A model generated the notes under the pieces. That model saw nothing but the letters and a program-made list of their open reading frames with translations, did no database searches and was not told the DNA's origin. The position numbers and the translations under genes were made by a program. From DATAEE01 sp036258175 (lineage in GTDB: Bacteria; Acidobacteriota; Vicinamibacteria; Vicinamibacterales; 2-12-FULL-66-21), in NCBI GenBank assembly GCA_036258175.1, contig DATAEE010000161.1, positions 8,850-72,849 of the forward strand: DNA of 64,000 bases. The letters are read 5' to 3'. Below are positions 25,151 through 32,960 of the stretch, one piece after another (position 1 is the stretch's first letter; each line of letters begins with the position of its first letter).

Positions 25151-25779
25151 GGGTCGTCTTCCAGGAGCTTTTTCAGATTCGCCAGCGCGTGAAAGAAGTT
25201 CGCTTTCGACGCGCCGACGGAGCTGCCGAGGATCTCGGCGATCCGCTCGTGCGGCAGCTCATGATACACGCGCAAAATGAGCGTCGCGCGCTGCTTCGGC
25301 GCCAGCTTCGCGATGGCCAGTCTCACGAGCACCGCCCGACGGCTGCGATCGATGTCCTCGCCCGGATCGCCGGTACGAGGGTCGGCGCTGGCCGTGTCGT
25401 CGAGCGGATCCATCTCGTCGAGGCGCGGCGCCTTGGCGGCAGCCCGGTTGAGACAGACGTTCACGCCGATCCGGTAAAGCCACGTCGAAAACGCAGATTG
25501 TTCCTTGAAGCCGCGCAGGCCCCGCCACGCGCGGACGAAAACATCCTGCGCGAGGTCACGCGCCTCTTCCTGGCGCCCCACGAAGCGGTAGCAGAGCTGG
25601 AAAACGGTCCGCCGATGCCGCTCGACCAGGAGGCTGAAAGCCTCCCGATCGCCGGCCATGGCCGCCCTCGCCAGCTCGCGATCGTCTCCGACGACGGTCA
25701 CAGTCCAGTCCGGCTCCACGCGCGCGGCCCACGTGCGCTCCGCCCGGCTCAGCATCGCTCGCCTCATTAGGTTAGACAA
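25141..25779 (-). CDS. ECF (RpoE-type) RNA polymerase sigma factor
   Basis: 212 residues. Region 2 is clear (FSLLVERHRRTVFQLCYRFVG and EEARDLAQDVFVRAWRGL), followed after a linker by region 4 (LAPKQRATLILRVYHELPHERIAEILGSSVGASKANFFHALANLKKLL). No region 3 or 1 is present, as usual for ECF factors. Residues 1 to about 28 are extra; a start at a later Met is possible. It forms the first gene of a sigma/anti-sigma/Spy-like operon and probably autoregulates it. Confidence 0.93.
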   Translation of the reverse strand: MSNLMRRAMLSRAERTWAARVEPDWTVTVVGDDRELARAAMAGDREAFSLLVERHRRTVFQLCYRFVGRQEEARDLAQDVFVRAWRGLRGFKEQSAFSTWLYRIGVNVCLNRAAAKAPRLDEMDPLDDTASADPRTGDPGEDIDRSRRAVLVRLAIAKLAPKQRATLILRVYHELPHERIAEILGSSVGASKANFFHALANLKKLLEDDPCI

Positions 25780-25801
25780 GGAATGATGACGGGCGTTTAG
25801 T

Positions 25802-25825
25802 AGGGGCGGTTCGCGAACCGCCCCT
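25802..25825. promoter_or_regulatory. Perfect 24-bp palindrome between the divergent ECF sigma gene and lexA
   Basis: The half-site AGGGGCGGTTCG is followed directly by its exact reverse complement, with no loop. It sits between two divergent start regions, 14 bases ahead of the lexA -35 box. This makes a terminator unlikely and an operator possible; the inner GGTTCGCGAACC could suit a dimeric repressor such as LexA itself. It could also be a dispersed GC-rich palindrome. Confidence 0.5.
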
Positions 25826-25839
25826 GCCGTGAGCCTTTC

Positions 25840-25868
25840 TTGACTTTCGCTTTTTGTTTGCGTATAGT
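25840..25868 (+). promoter_or_regulatory. lexA promoter: TTGACT, 17-bp spacer, TATAGT
   Basis: TTGACT at 25840-25845 and TATAGT at 25863-25868, spaced by exactly 17 bases, form the best sigma-70 type promoter in the window. A strong ribosome binding site AAGGAGG follows at 25881-25887. The promoter drives lexA. Confidence 0.8.
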
Positions 25869-25891
25869 CAGCCCGCTCCTAAGGAGGTTCC

Positions 25892-26497
25892 GTGCTTCCG
25901 CTTACCAACCGTCAGCGCGAGATCCTCGACTACCTGAACGAGTTCATTCAGGACCACGGTTACGCGCCGAGCCTCGAAGAGATCGGCCGGCGTTTCGGCC
26001 TGTCGTCACTGGCCACGGTCCACAAGCACCTGACCAACCTCCAGGAGAAAGGCTTCATCAAGCGGTCGTGGAACCGCAGCCGATCAGTGGAGCTCGTGCC
26101 GACGCGCACCGGCGGCCGCGCGCTCGAACTTCCGCTTCTCGGCTATGTCGCGGCGGGCGCACCGATCGAGGCCATCGCCGGGTCGGAGACCATCGCCGTT
26201 CCTGAGGATCTTGCCGGCAGGCGCGACACGTACGTCCTCCGGGTCAAGGGGGACTCGATGATCGACGAGCAGATCCGCGACGGCGATTTCGTGATCGTCG
26301 AAGATCGGAAGACGGCCGAGAACGGCGAGATGGTGATCGCACTCATCGGCGGATCCGACGTCACCCTCAAGAAGTTCTACCGCGAGAGCAACCGAGTCAG
26401 GCTCCAGCCAGCCAATCCGGCAATGCAGCCGCTCATCCTCGACGCCGGACAGGTGCAGGTGCAGGGCGTGGTCGTCGGGGTTATGCGAAAGTATTAG
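25892..26497 (+). CDS. lexA: LexA repressor of the SOS response
   Basis: 201 residues from GTG at 25892, four bases after AAGGAGG. The N-terminal winged helix (LTNRQREILDYLNEFIQDHG; APSLEEIGRRFGL) is followed by the cleavage site Ala88-Gly89 in GYVAAGAPIEA, catalytic Ser122 in KGDSMIDEQIRDGD and Lys160 in DVTLKKFYRE. It represses DNA-damage genes and cleaves itself when RecA filaments form. The 24-bp palindrome just upstream is a candidate binding site, but this is untested. Length and motifs are normal. Confidence 0.97.
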   Translation: MLPLTNRQREILDYLNEFIQDHGYAPSLEEIGRRFGLSSLATVHKHLTNLQEKGFIKRSWNRSRSVELVPTRTGGRALELPLLGYVAAGAPIEAIAGSETIAVPEDLAGRRDTYVLRVKGDSMIDEQIRDGDFVIVEDRKTAENGEMVIALIGGSDVTLKKFYRESNRVRLQPANPAMQPLILDAGQVQVQGVVVGVMRKY

Positions 26498-26532
26498 CCG
26501 CAGATCACAGATTCCGCAAAGAAGGCCCGACC

Positions 26533-26847
26533 ATGTCTGACCGCAAGCAGATCAACTTCACTATTATTCCGGACGAAACCAGTGGCGATCCGGGACCCCG
26601 AACCTACTCGAACTTCTGCGCGATTTCACATACGCCCTTCGACTTCACGTTAACGTTCTGCGAAGTGCTCCCGCTCTCCGAACGGGACGTGCGGGAGGCG
26701 GAATCGGAGCACGTCGTCAAGGCGCCGGTGCGCGCGCGGATCGTGGTGCCCGTTCAGGTCGTTCCCAACCTGATTACTGCCCTTCAGGAACACATGCGCG
26801 TGTACTCCGAATCGACCGGCGCAGCTGCCAAGGGTCCTGTACACTAG
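26533..26847 (+). CDS. DUF3467 family protein
   Basis: 104 residues. The sequence TYSNFCAISHTPFDFTLTFCEV with the later VPVQVVPNLITALQEHMRVYSE is characteristic of DUF3467, a small soluble family of unknown function found in many diderm bacteria and archaea. It lies 35 bases after lexA on the same strand and 12 bases before nth, so may be co-transcribed with the DNA repair genes. No motif suggests an enzyme. Confidence 0.88.
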   Translation: MSDRKQINFTIIPDETSGDPGPRTYSNFCAISHTPFDFTLTFCEVLPLSERDVREAESEHVVKAPVRARIVVPVQVVPNLITALQEHMRVYSESTGAAAKGPVH

Positions 26848-26859
26848 CCCCGGTCTAAC

Positions 26860-27582
26860 ATGAAGCCGCGCCGGCGGGTTCGGGAGATCCTCGAGAAGCT
26901 CGAGGGCCAGCATCCAGGCGCGTTCACCGAGCTCAACTTCCAGAATCCCTACGAGCTGCTGGTCGCGACAATCCTCTCAGCGCAATGCACCGACGAGCGC
27001 GTCAACCGCGTCACGCCGGCGCTGTTCGAACGTTACCCCGACGCTCGCAGGCTCGCGCAGGCGACGACCGCCGAGCTCGAGCCGCAGATCCAGTCCACAG
27101 GCTTCTTTCGATCCAAATCGAAGTCACTCACCGGAATGGCTACCGCTCTCGTCGAGCGCCACGCAGGCGAAGTGCCGGCACAGATGGAGGCGCTGGTCGA
27201 ACTGCCAGGCGTGGGACGGAAGACCGCCAACGTCGTTCTCGGTCATGCGCTCGGCGTTCCCGGTCTGCCGGTCGATCGTCACGTTCTGAGGGTGTCCAAT
27301 CGGATCGGCATCGCCGATTCCGACGATCCCGTGGTCGTGGAGAACCAGCTCACGGTGGCGCTGCCGCCCGAGAAATGGACAGTCGCGTCCGATACGCTCA
27401 TCCTGCACGGCCGGCGCATCTGCAAGCCGAAGCCGTTGTGCGATCGATGCGTCGTCACGGCCGACTGCGACTACTACCATGCAACGCAAACGCTTCGAGC
27501 GCCTGGTCGACAACGCCGTCGCGACAATACCTCGAGAATTCCGCGACGCGGTCCAAAACCTCGCGATCGTCGTCGAGGATGA
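26860..27582 (+). CDS. nth: Endonuclease III (DNA glycosylase/AP lyase)
   Basis: 240 residues. The helix-hairpin-helix LPGVGRKTANVVLG contains the catalytic Lys121, PVDRHV holds Asp139, and the [4Fe-4S] ligands are C188, C194, C197 and C203. It removes oxidised pyrimidines and nicks the AP site. Typical Nth proteins end soon after the cluster. Here about 33 additional basic residues (APGRQRRRDNTSR and so on) are read from the first 104 bases of the next gene in another frame. Either the overlap is real or the tail is a dispensable read-through product. Confidence 0.95.
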   Translation: MKPRRRVREILEKLEGQHPGAFTELNFQNPYELLVATILSAQCTDERVNRVTPALFERYPDARRLAQATTAELEPQIQSTGFFRSKSKSLTGMATALVERHAGEVPAQMEALVELPGVGRKTANVVLGHALGVPGLPVDRHVLRVSNRIGIADSDDPVVVENQLTVALPPEKWTVASDTLILHGRRICKPKPLCDRCVVTADCDYYHATQTLRAPGRQRRRDNTSRIPRRGPKPRDRRRG

Positions 27583-27862
27583 GCCGCCGGACGATGTGCT
27601 CGAAGAGATGGAGGTCGAACCTGGCGACACGCTGTTCGGCCTGTATCAGGGGACGCCGTTGACGGAGCGGTCCGCCGGCTACGGGAACGCGCTGCCCGAT
27701 CGGATCACCCTCTATCAGTTCCCGATCGAAGACGAGTGCGAGACCGACGAAGAGATCGTCCGATGCATCGGCGAGACGCTGATTCACGAGCTGGGTCACT
27801 ACTTCGGGCTAAGCGAGGACGAAATCGAGGCGATCGAGGAGAAGTATTGGCGCGGCGAGTAA
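27479..27862 (+). CDS. Minimal zincin-like metallopeptidase
   Basis: 127 residues. The start MQRKRFERLVDNAVATIPREF followed by NLAIVVEDEPP is the standard beginning of this small-zincin family (Thermus TTHA0227 type), and the zinc site is HELGHYFGLSED with H103, E104, H107 and a downstream acidic ligand D114 or E113. The biological substrate is not known. It overlaps nth by 104 bases in a different frame and its end overlaps rsmA by 16 bases, so the three form a tightly packed unit. Confidence 0.9.
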   Translation: MQRKRFERLVDNAVATIPREFRDAVQNLAIVVEDEPPDDVLEEMEVEPGDTLFGLYQGTPLTERSAGYGNALPDRITLYQFPIEDECETDEEIVRCIGETLIHELGHYFGLSEDEIEAIEEKYWRGE

Positions 27863-28686
27863 GGCGCTTCGGGCAGCACTTCCTGGAACCGGCCTGGGTG
27901 CGCAAGGTCGTCGACGTCATCGGACCCGCGCCGCAAGACATCTTTATAGAGATCGGCCCGGGGGGCGGCGCGTTGACCTCGCCGCTCGCCGAGCAGGCGG
28001 CGGCGGTCGCGGCCATCGAGATCGACCGCGATCTCGCTGCCGCCCTGCGGCGCCGTGCTCCCGGGAACCTGACCGTCGTTCAAGCCAACGTCCTCGACGC
28101 CGACTTGTCCGAACTGGCCAGGGAACAGATGGCGCGTAGCCCGAGCGCCGGGTCACGGATCCGGATCGCGGGCAATCTGCCCTACAACATCTCTTCCCCT
28201 ATTCTTTTCCGGCTGATTGACCTGTATCGGAGTGGCGCCGGCGTGACTGACGCCACGCTGATGCTGCAGCTCGAAGTGGCCGAACGGCTGGCGGCTGTGC
28301 CGGGCTCACGCGACTACGGGGTGCTGTCGATCCTCGCATCCGTGTATGCGGATATCGAGCAGGTTCTGACGCTACCGCCTGGGGCGTTCCGTCCGCCGCC
28401 GAAGGTCTGGTCGGCCGTCGTCCGGATGCGGTTCCGTTCTCCCACCGTGGAGATCGGCGACCAGCCCCTATTCGAACAACTCGTGAAGTCGATCTTCACT
28501 CAGCGGCGCAAGACCCTCTCGAACGCGCTGAAACCGTTCGCCTCCCCAAGAGGGTTGGAAGCCGCCGCGGTCATCGCGGCCGCCGACCTCGATGGCCGGC
28601 GTCGTCCGGAGACGCTGAACCTGTCAGAGTTGGCGCGTCTGGCCGCGGTCTTTGCCCAGATGCCGGGACCAGCGCGCCGAGCGTAA
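27847..28686 (+). CDS. rsmA: 16S rRNA dimethyladenosine transferase
   Basis: 279 residues from TTG at 27847, which has GAGGAG five bases upstream; no ATG or GTG exists in the right place. RRFGQHFLEP, SAM-binding EIGPGGGALTSPLAE, the catalytic NLPYNISSPILF and the late FTQRRKTLSNAL are all present. It dimethylates A1518 and A1519 of 16S rRNA. The start lies within the end of the metallopeptidase gene, a 16-base overlap, implying translational coupling. A GC-rich hairpin follows the stop. Confidence 0.96.
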   Translation: MARRVRRFGQHFLEPAWVRKVVDVIGPAPQDIFIEIGPGGGALTSPLAEQAAAVAAIEIDRDLAAALRRRAPGNLTVVQANVLDADLSELAREQMARSPSAGSRIRIAGNLPYNISSPILFRLIDLYRSGAGVTDATLMLQLEVAERLAAVPGSRDYGVLSILASVYADIEQVLTLPPGAFRPPPKVWSAVVRMRFRSPTVEIGDQPLFEQLVKSIFTQRRKTLSNALKPFASPRGLEAAAVIAAADLDGRRRPETLNLSELARLAAVFAQMPGPARRA

Positions 28687-28701
28687 GCGAGGCGTGGCAG
28701 G

Positions 28702-28723
28702 CGCTGGGGGTGGGGCCCCAGCG
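28702..28723 (+). terminator. GC-rich 8-bp hairpin after rsmA
   Basis: CGCTGGGG, six-base loop, CCCCAGCG, 15 bases after the rsmA stop. No T-run follows, so it is a possible Rho-assisted or weak terminator ending the nth-rsmA unit. Confidence 0.5.
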
Positions 28724-28737
28724 TAACCAAAAGATGG

Positions 28738-28743
28738 TATAGT
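28738..28743 (+). promoter_or_regulatory. -10-like box TATAGT ahead of rnj
   Basis: TATAGT preceded by GG lies after the rsmA hairpin and 21 bases before a TTG (28764) that opens the rnj frame. It matches the -10 of lexA. No good -35 is visible. The 28744-28898 stretch would be leader RNA or an N-terminal extension. Confidence 0.4.
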
Positions 28744-28898
28744 CTGCGCATCATTTCTCCGGATTGTCGGGCCGTCCCAGCGGCCTGACGGCCGGACGCG
28801 TCAATCGGCGCGCGGCGCTTGCCGCGCGCGCGCAGGCTCCCCTCCCCGGGGTTGGACCGCGCGCTTCGCGTCCTGCCACGGCGGCACACACACGCATA

Positions 28899-30587
28899 TT
28901 GGTTGCATTGGACGCAGTCCAGACCGCGCCGGGCGGACCCGCGCTCGAGGTCGTGCCCTTGGGCGGGCTGGGCGAATTCGGCATGAACATGATGCTGGTG
29001 GCCTGGAAGAACGAGGCCATCATCATCGACGCTGGGGTCTTGTTTCCCGAGCCGGAGCTGCTCGGGGTTGACTTGGTGATTCCGGACCTCCGCGTGCTGC
29101 AACAGTACGCCGGCCGGATCCAGGCGCTGGTTCTGACGCACGGGCACGAGGATCACATCGGCGCAGTGGCGCACGTACTGCCGCACGTGGCGGGTGTGGT
29201 GTACGGGTCGCCGTTCACCCTCGCGCTCGTCGAGCCGAAGCTGCAGGAGCACGGGATCGACGCGGGCGATCGGCTGCGCGCGATCAGGCCGCGCCAGACG
29301 GTGACGGTTGGGCCGTTCGGACTCGAGTTCCTGCGGGTGACGCACAGCATGCCGGATTGTGTGGCGGTCGCTGTCCACACACCGGGCGGGACGCTCGTGC
29401 ACACCGGCGACTTCAAAATCGATCAGACGCCGCTCGACGGCGAGCCGACCGATCTGAGACGGCTGGCGGAGCTGGGCACGGCGGGCGTGCTGGCGCTGTT
29501 CGCGGACAGCACGAACATCGACCGGCGAGGGTTCACGGGCTCTGAGCGCGACGTCACCGAAGCGTTCGAGGAGATCTTCAGCAGCACCGTTGGAAAGATT
29601 GTCGTCGCGACGTTCGCATCGAGCATCTACCGGATGCAGATCCTGGTGGATCTCGCGGCGCAGTTCGGGCGAAAGGTGGCGTTCGTCGGGCGGGGGGCAA
29701 TCGAGAACTCGGCAATCGCGGCGCGGCTCGGCATCCTGAAGATGCCGGCGGGGGTTCAGATCCGTGACAGCGAGGTCCGGAGCTTTCCATCGCAGGACGT
29801 GCTGTGCGTCTGCACGGGTTCGCAAGGCGAGCCGACCGCCGCGCTGCCGCGCATCGCGATCGACGACCATCGTCACGTCGCAATCGGGCGCGGCGACATC
29901 GTCGTCTTTTCGGCGCGCGCGATTCCAGGCAACGAAAAAGCGATTGGCCGGGTGATGAATCACGTCGCGCGCCGCGGAGCGGACGTCATCTATGACGGTT
30001 TGAAGCACGTCCATGTGTCCGGCCACGGCAGCGAAGAAGAGCTGAAGCTCGTCCTTTCGCTCGTGCGCCCGCGCTACTTCGTGCCGATACACGGAGAGTA
30101 CCGCCAGCTCGCCCGGCACGCGCGTATCGCGCCATCGGTCGCGCCGGATACCGAGGTGCTGCTGGCCGAGGATGGCGACATCATCCGGTTCGACGCCGAC
30201 GGCGGGCGAATTGCCGGCAAGGCGCCGACGGGTCGCGTACTCATCGACGGGACGCGAACCGGGGAAGTGGCGGACGAGGTGCTTCGCGATCGCCGGCATC
30301 TCGCGGGAGACGGATTGGTGGCGGCAATTGTCTCGATCGGGAAGCAATCCGGTGTGTTGGAGGAGACCCCTGACATCATTACCCGTGGTTTCGTCGTGGA
30401 CGGAAAGAGCGAGGCGCTCTTGCGGGAAGTGCCGGCGCTCATCGCCGAGGTCGTCGAGGGCGCGAGCCTCGAGGAGCGGACCGACCCGGGGTTGATCAAA
30501 GAAAAAATCCGCGTCGAGCTGCAGCGATTTCTGCGCAAGCGGTCCGGGCGGCGTCCTCTCGTCCTGCCTGTCGTCATGGAGATCTGA
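28899..30587 (+). CDS. rnj: Ribonuclease J
   Basis: 562 residues if started at TTG 28899; the frame is open back to TTG 28764, which would add 45 arginine/alanine-rich residues without similarity to the family, so the start is uncertain. The metallo-beta-lactamase core has LTHGHEDHIGA, HTGDFKIDQTPLDG and FADSTNIDRRGFTGSE; the beta-CASP part follows (VGRGAIENSAIAARLG; CVCTGSQGEPTAALPRIA; SGHGSEEELKL). RNase J is a 5'-exonuclease and endonuclease in mRNA decay and rRNA processing. The ftsK start codon follows the TGA immediately, with no gap. Confidence 0.94.
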   Translation: MVALDAVQTAPGGPALEVVPLGGLGEFGMNMMLVAWKNEAIIIDAGVLFPEPELLGVDLVIPDLRVLQQYAGRIQALVLTHGHEDHIGAVAHVLPHVAGVVYGSPFTLALVEPKLQEHGIDAGDRLRAIRPRQTVTVGPFGLEFLRVTHSMPDCVAVAVHTPGGTLVHTGDFKIDQTPLDGEPTDLRRLAELGTAGVLALFADSTNIDRRGFTGSERDVTEAFEEIFSSTVGKIVVATFASSIYRMQILVDLAAQFGRKVAFVGRGAIENSAIAARLGILKMPAGVQIRDSEVRSFPSQDVLCVCTGSQGEPTAALPRIAIDDHRHVAIGRGDIVVFSARAIPGNEKAIGRVMNHVARRGADVIYDGLKHVHVSGHGSEEELKLVLSLVRPRYFVPIHGEYRQLARHARIAPSVAPDTEVLLAEDGDIIRFDADGGRIAGKAPTGRVLIDGTRTGEVADEVLRDRRHLAGDGLVAAIVSIGKQSGVLEETPDIITRGFVVDGKSEALLREVPALIAEVVEGASLEERTDPGLIKEKIRVELQRFLRKRSGRRPLVLPVVMEI

Positions 30588-32960
30588 GTGGTGTCGCGAT
30601 CGTTCATCTCACGCCGCGTGAGCGAGTTCGTCGGGGTCGCGCTCTTCGGGCTCGCGCTGATCTGGCTGATTGCGCTCGCGAGCTACTCCCCTTCAGACCC
30701 AGCCTGGTTTTTCAACGCCGGGCCGGCGCTGACGCCGGATAATTTCGCCGGCCGCGTCGGCGCGTTTCTCGCGGAGCTGTCGTTCCAGGTCTTCGGGTAC
30801 GCGTCCTACATGGTTCCCGCGGCGCTGGCCATCCTCGGCTGGCACTACTTCTGGTGCCACACGTTCGATGCGCCGTTCACCAAGGCGGTCGGCGGCATCC
30901 TGCTCGTGGGTTGCATCGCTGCATTCCTGAGCCTTGCGTTCGGCAGCCTCGAGATCGCCGGCAAACCGTTTCGCGCCGGCGGGTACTCCGGCGACTGGCT
31001 GGCCGCCCTCCTCGCCGAGTACCTGAACCGCACCGGCTCGATTGTCCTCATTCTCACGTTGCTGTTCCTGTCGATCCTTCTCTCGACGCAGTTGTCGCTT
31101 GGTCGCGCGTCGGCGCTAGCGGCCGGTCTGGTGAAGTCGCGCTCGGCGAGCGCGATCGATGCGTGGAAAGCGCGGCGCGAAGAGCGCCGCCGCGAGCAGG
31201 AACGGCAGGAAGTCATCCGGAAGCACGCGGAGAAGGCCCGTATCACGGCAGTCGTCGAAGCCCGCCAAGCGGCTGCGGAAGCACGACCGCCGGCGAAGGT
31301 GGAGGACTCGGCCCCGAGAGTCGAAGCGCGCGCACCGATTACATCGAGCGCATCGGCGCTCGCTGAGCGTGTCCTGCCCAAGGCGTTGAGACCCGACCCA
31401 GTGCCTCAGAAGCCTCCCCCACCGATTCGCCGGACGCCTGTGGCGGTCGCGGCGGCGTTGCCACTGCCCGAGCCCACCAAGGCTCCGGCCGAGCGGCGGA
31501 AGGGCGCGTACACCCTGCCGCCGGGCGCTCTGCTCGATGCCGCGCGCGCCGAGCGGAAGATCGACGAACGCGAGCTGATGGACGGCGCGCGACTGCTCGA
31601 AGAAAAGTGCCGGGAGTTCTCGGTCGAGGGCACGGTCGTTCAAATCCACCCTGGCCCGGTGGTCACGACCTACGAATTCAAGCCGGACGCCGGAGTGAAG
31701 TACAGCAAGATTACCGGACTCGCGGAGGACCTCTGCCTTGCCATGCAGGCTGAATCAGTCCTCATCGAGCGCATTCCTGGCAAGTCGACCGTCGGCATTC
31801 AAATCCCCAACGCGTATCGCGAGCAGATTTCGCTTCGCGAGCTGCTCGACTCGGAAGCCTATCGGCGTTCGGCCTCGAAGTTGTCGATCGCGCTCGGCAA
31901 GACGATTCATGGCGAACCATTCGTCAGCGATCTGGCAAGCATGCCGCACCTGCTCATCGCCGGCTCGACCGGCGCGGGGAAATCGGTCGCAGTCAACGCG
32001 ATGCTGACCTCGATCCTCTTTCGCGCGACGCCCGAGGACGTACGGCTCATCATGGTCGATCCCAAGCGGCTGGAGCTTGGAATGTACGAGGACATTCCGC
32101 ACCTCCTGACGCCCGTCGTCGTCGATCCGAAGCAGGCGTCGAACGCGCTGCGCTGGGCGGTTCGCGAGATGGAGGAGCGGTACAAGACCCTCGCCTCGCA
32201 GGGCGTACGAAATATCGAGCAGTACAACCGCAACGTGCGCGCCCTTCTCAACGAGCAGAAAGAGGCGGTGGACGACGAGGGGGATCCGGTCAAGCCGTTG
32301 CCGTTCATCGTGGTGGTGATCGACGAGCTGGCCGATCTGATGATGGTCGCGGGAAACGAAGTCGAAGAGTCGATTGCCCGGCTGGCGCAGATGGCGCGCG
32401 CCGTGGGCATCCACCTTATCCTCGCGACCCAGCGTCCATCCGTCGACGTGATTACCGGTCTGATCAAGGCGAACCTCCCGGCCCGTATCTCGTTCCGCGT
32501 GTCGTCGAAAGTCGATTCGCGGACGATTATCGACAGCAACGGCGCCGAACAGCTCCTCGGCCGTGGCGACATGCTGTACCTGCCGCCGGCTTCGTCGCGG
32601 TTGATTCGCCTGCACGGCCCCTACATCTCGGAGCAGGAGACCGCGCGGCTCGCGAGCTTCCTCCGCAAGCAGGGCAAGCCGGAGTACAACGAGACGATTA
32701 CCGCCGAGGAGAAGCCGGTTGACGCAATCGAGTTCGAAAAGGATGACCTGTACGACGAAGCGGCGCGTATCGTCGTTTCGAGCGGGCAGGCGTCGATCTC
32801 ATACCTGCAACGGCGGCTGCGGATTGGGTTCAGCCGCGCCGCCCGGCTCGTGGACATGATGGAGGCCGAAGGGCTCGTCTCGCCAGCCGTCGGCGGCAAG
32901 CCGCGCGAAGTGCTGGTGAAGAAGGACTACTTCGACGAAGTCGATGCGCAACTTCGCTAA
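30588..32960 (+). CDS. ftsK: DNA translocase FtsK/SpoIIIE
   Basis: 790 residues from GTG at 30588 (a second GTG is the next codon). Four N-terminal membrane helices (about 13-170) anchor it at the septum; a charged and proline-rich linker follows to about 300. The motor domain has VQIHPGPVVTTYEFKPDAGVK, the Walker A AGSTGAGKSVAVN near residue 460 and the Walker B VVVIDELADLMM. The C-terminal winged-helix gamma domain (ARIVVSSGQASISYLQRRLRIGFSRAARLVDMMEAEGLV) reads KOPS-like sites. It clears chromosome DNA from the closing septum. It abuts rnj and overlaps the amidase gene by 17 bases. Confidence 0.96.
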   Translation: MVSRSFISRRVSEFVGVALFGLALIWLIALASYSPSDPAWFFNAGPALTPDNFAGRVGAFLAELSFQVFGYASYMVPAALAILGWHYFWCHTFDAPFTKAVGGILLVGCIAAFLSLAFGSLEIAGKPFRAGGYSGDWLAALLAEYLNRTGSIVLILTLLFLSILLSTQLSLGRASALAAGLVKSRSASAIDAWKARREERRREQERQEVIRKHAEKARITAVVEARQAAAEARPPAKVEDSAPRVEARAPITSSASALAERVLPKALRPDPVPQKPPPPIRRTPVAVAAALPLPEPTKAPAERRKGAYTLPPGALLDAARAERKIDERELMDGARLLEEKCREFSVEGTVVQIHPGPVVTTYEFKPDAGVKYSKITGLAEDLCLAMQAESVLIERIPGKSTVGIQIPNAYREQISLRELLDSEAYRRSASKLSIALGKTIHGEPFVSDLASMPHLLIAGSTGAGKSVAVNAMLTSILFRATPEDVRLIMVDPKRLELGMYEDIPHLLTPVVVDPKQASNALRWAVREMEERYKTLASQGVRNIEQYNRNVRALLNEQKEAVDDEGDPVKPLPFIVVVIDELADLMMVAGNEVEESIARLAQMARAVGIHLILATQRPSVDVITGLIKANLPARISFRVSSKVDSRTIIDSNGAEQLLGRGDMLYLPPASSRLIRLHGPYISEQETARLASFLRKQGKPEYNETITAEEKPVDAIEFEKDDLYDEAARIVVSSGQASISYLQRRLRIGFSRAARLVDMMEAEGLVSPAVGGKPREVLVKKDYFDEVDAQLR

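Noticed and set aside
28764..28898. Extended N-terminus of RNase J from TTG 28764
   Set aside because: The added residues are Arg/Ala-rich without similarity to RNase J; kept only as an alternative because no ribosome binding site supports either start.
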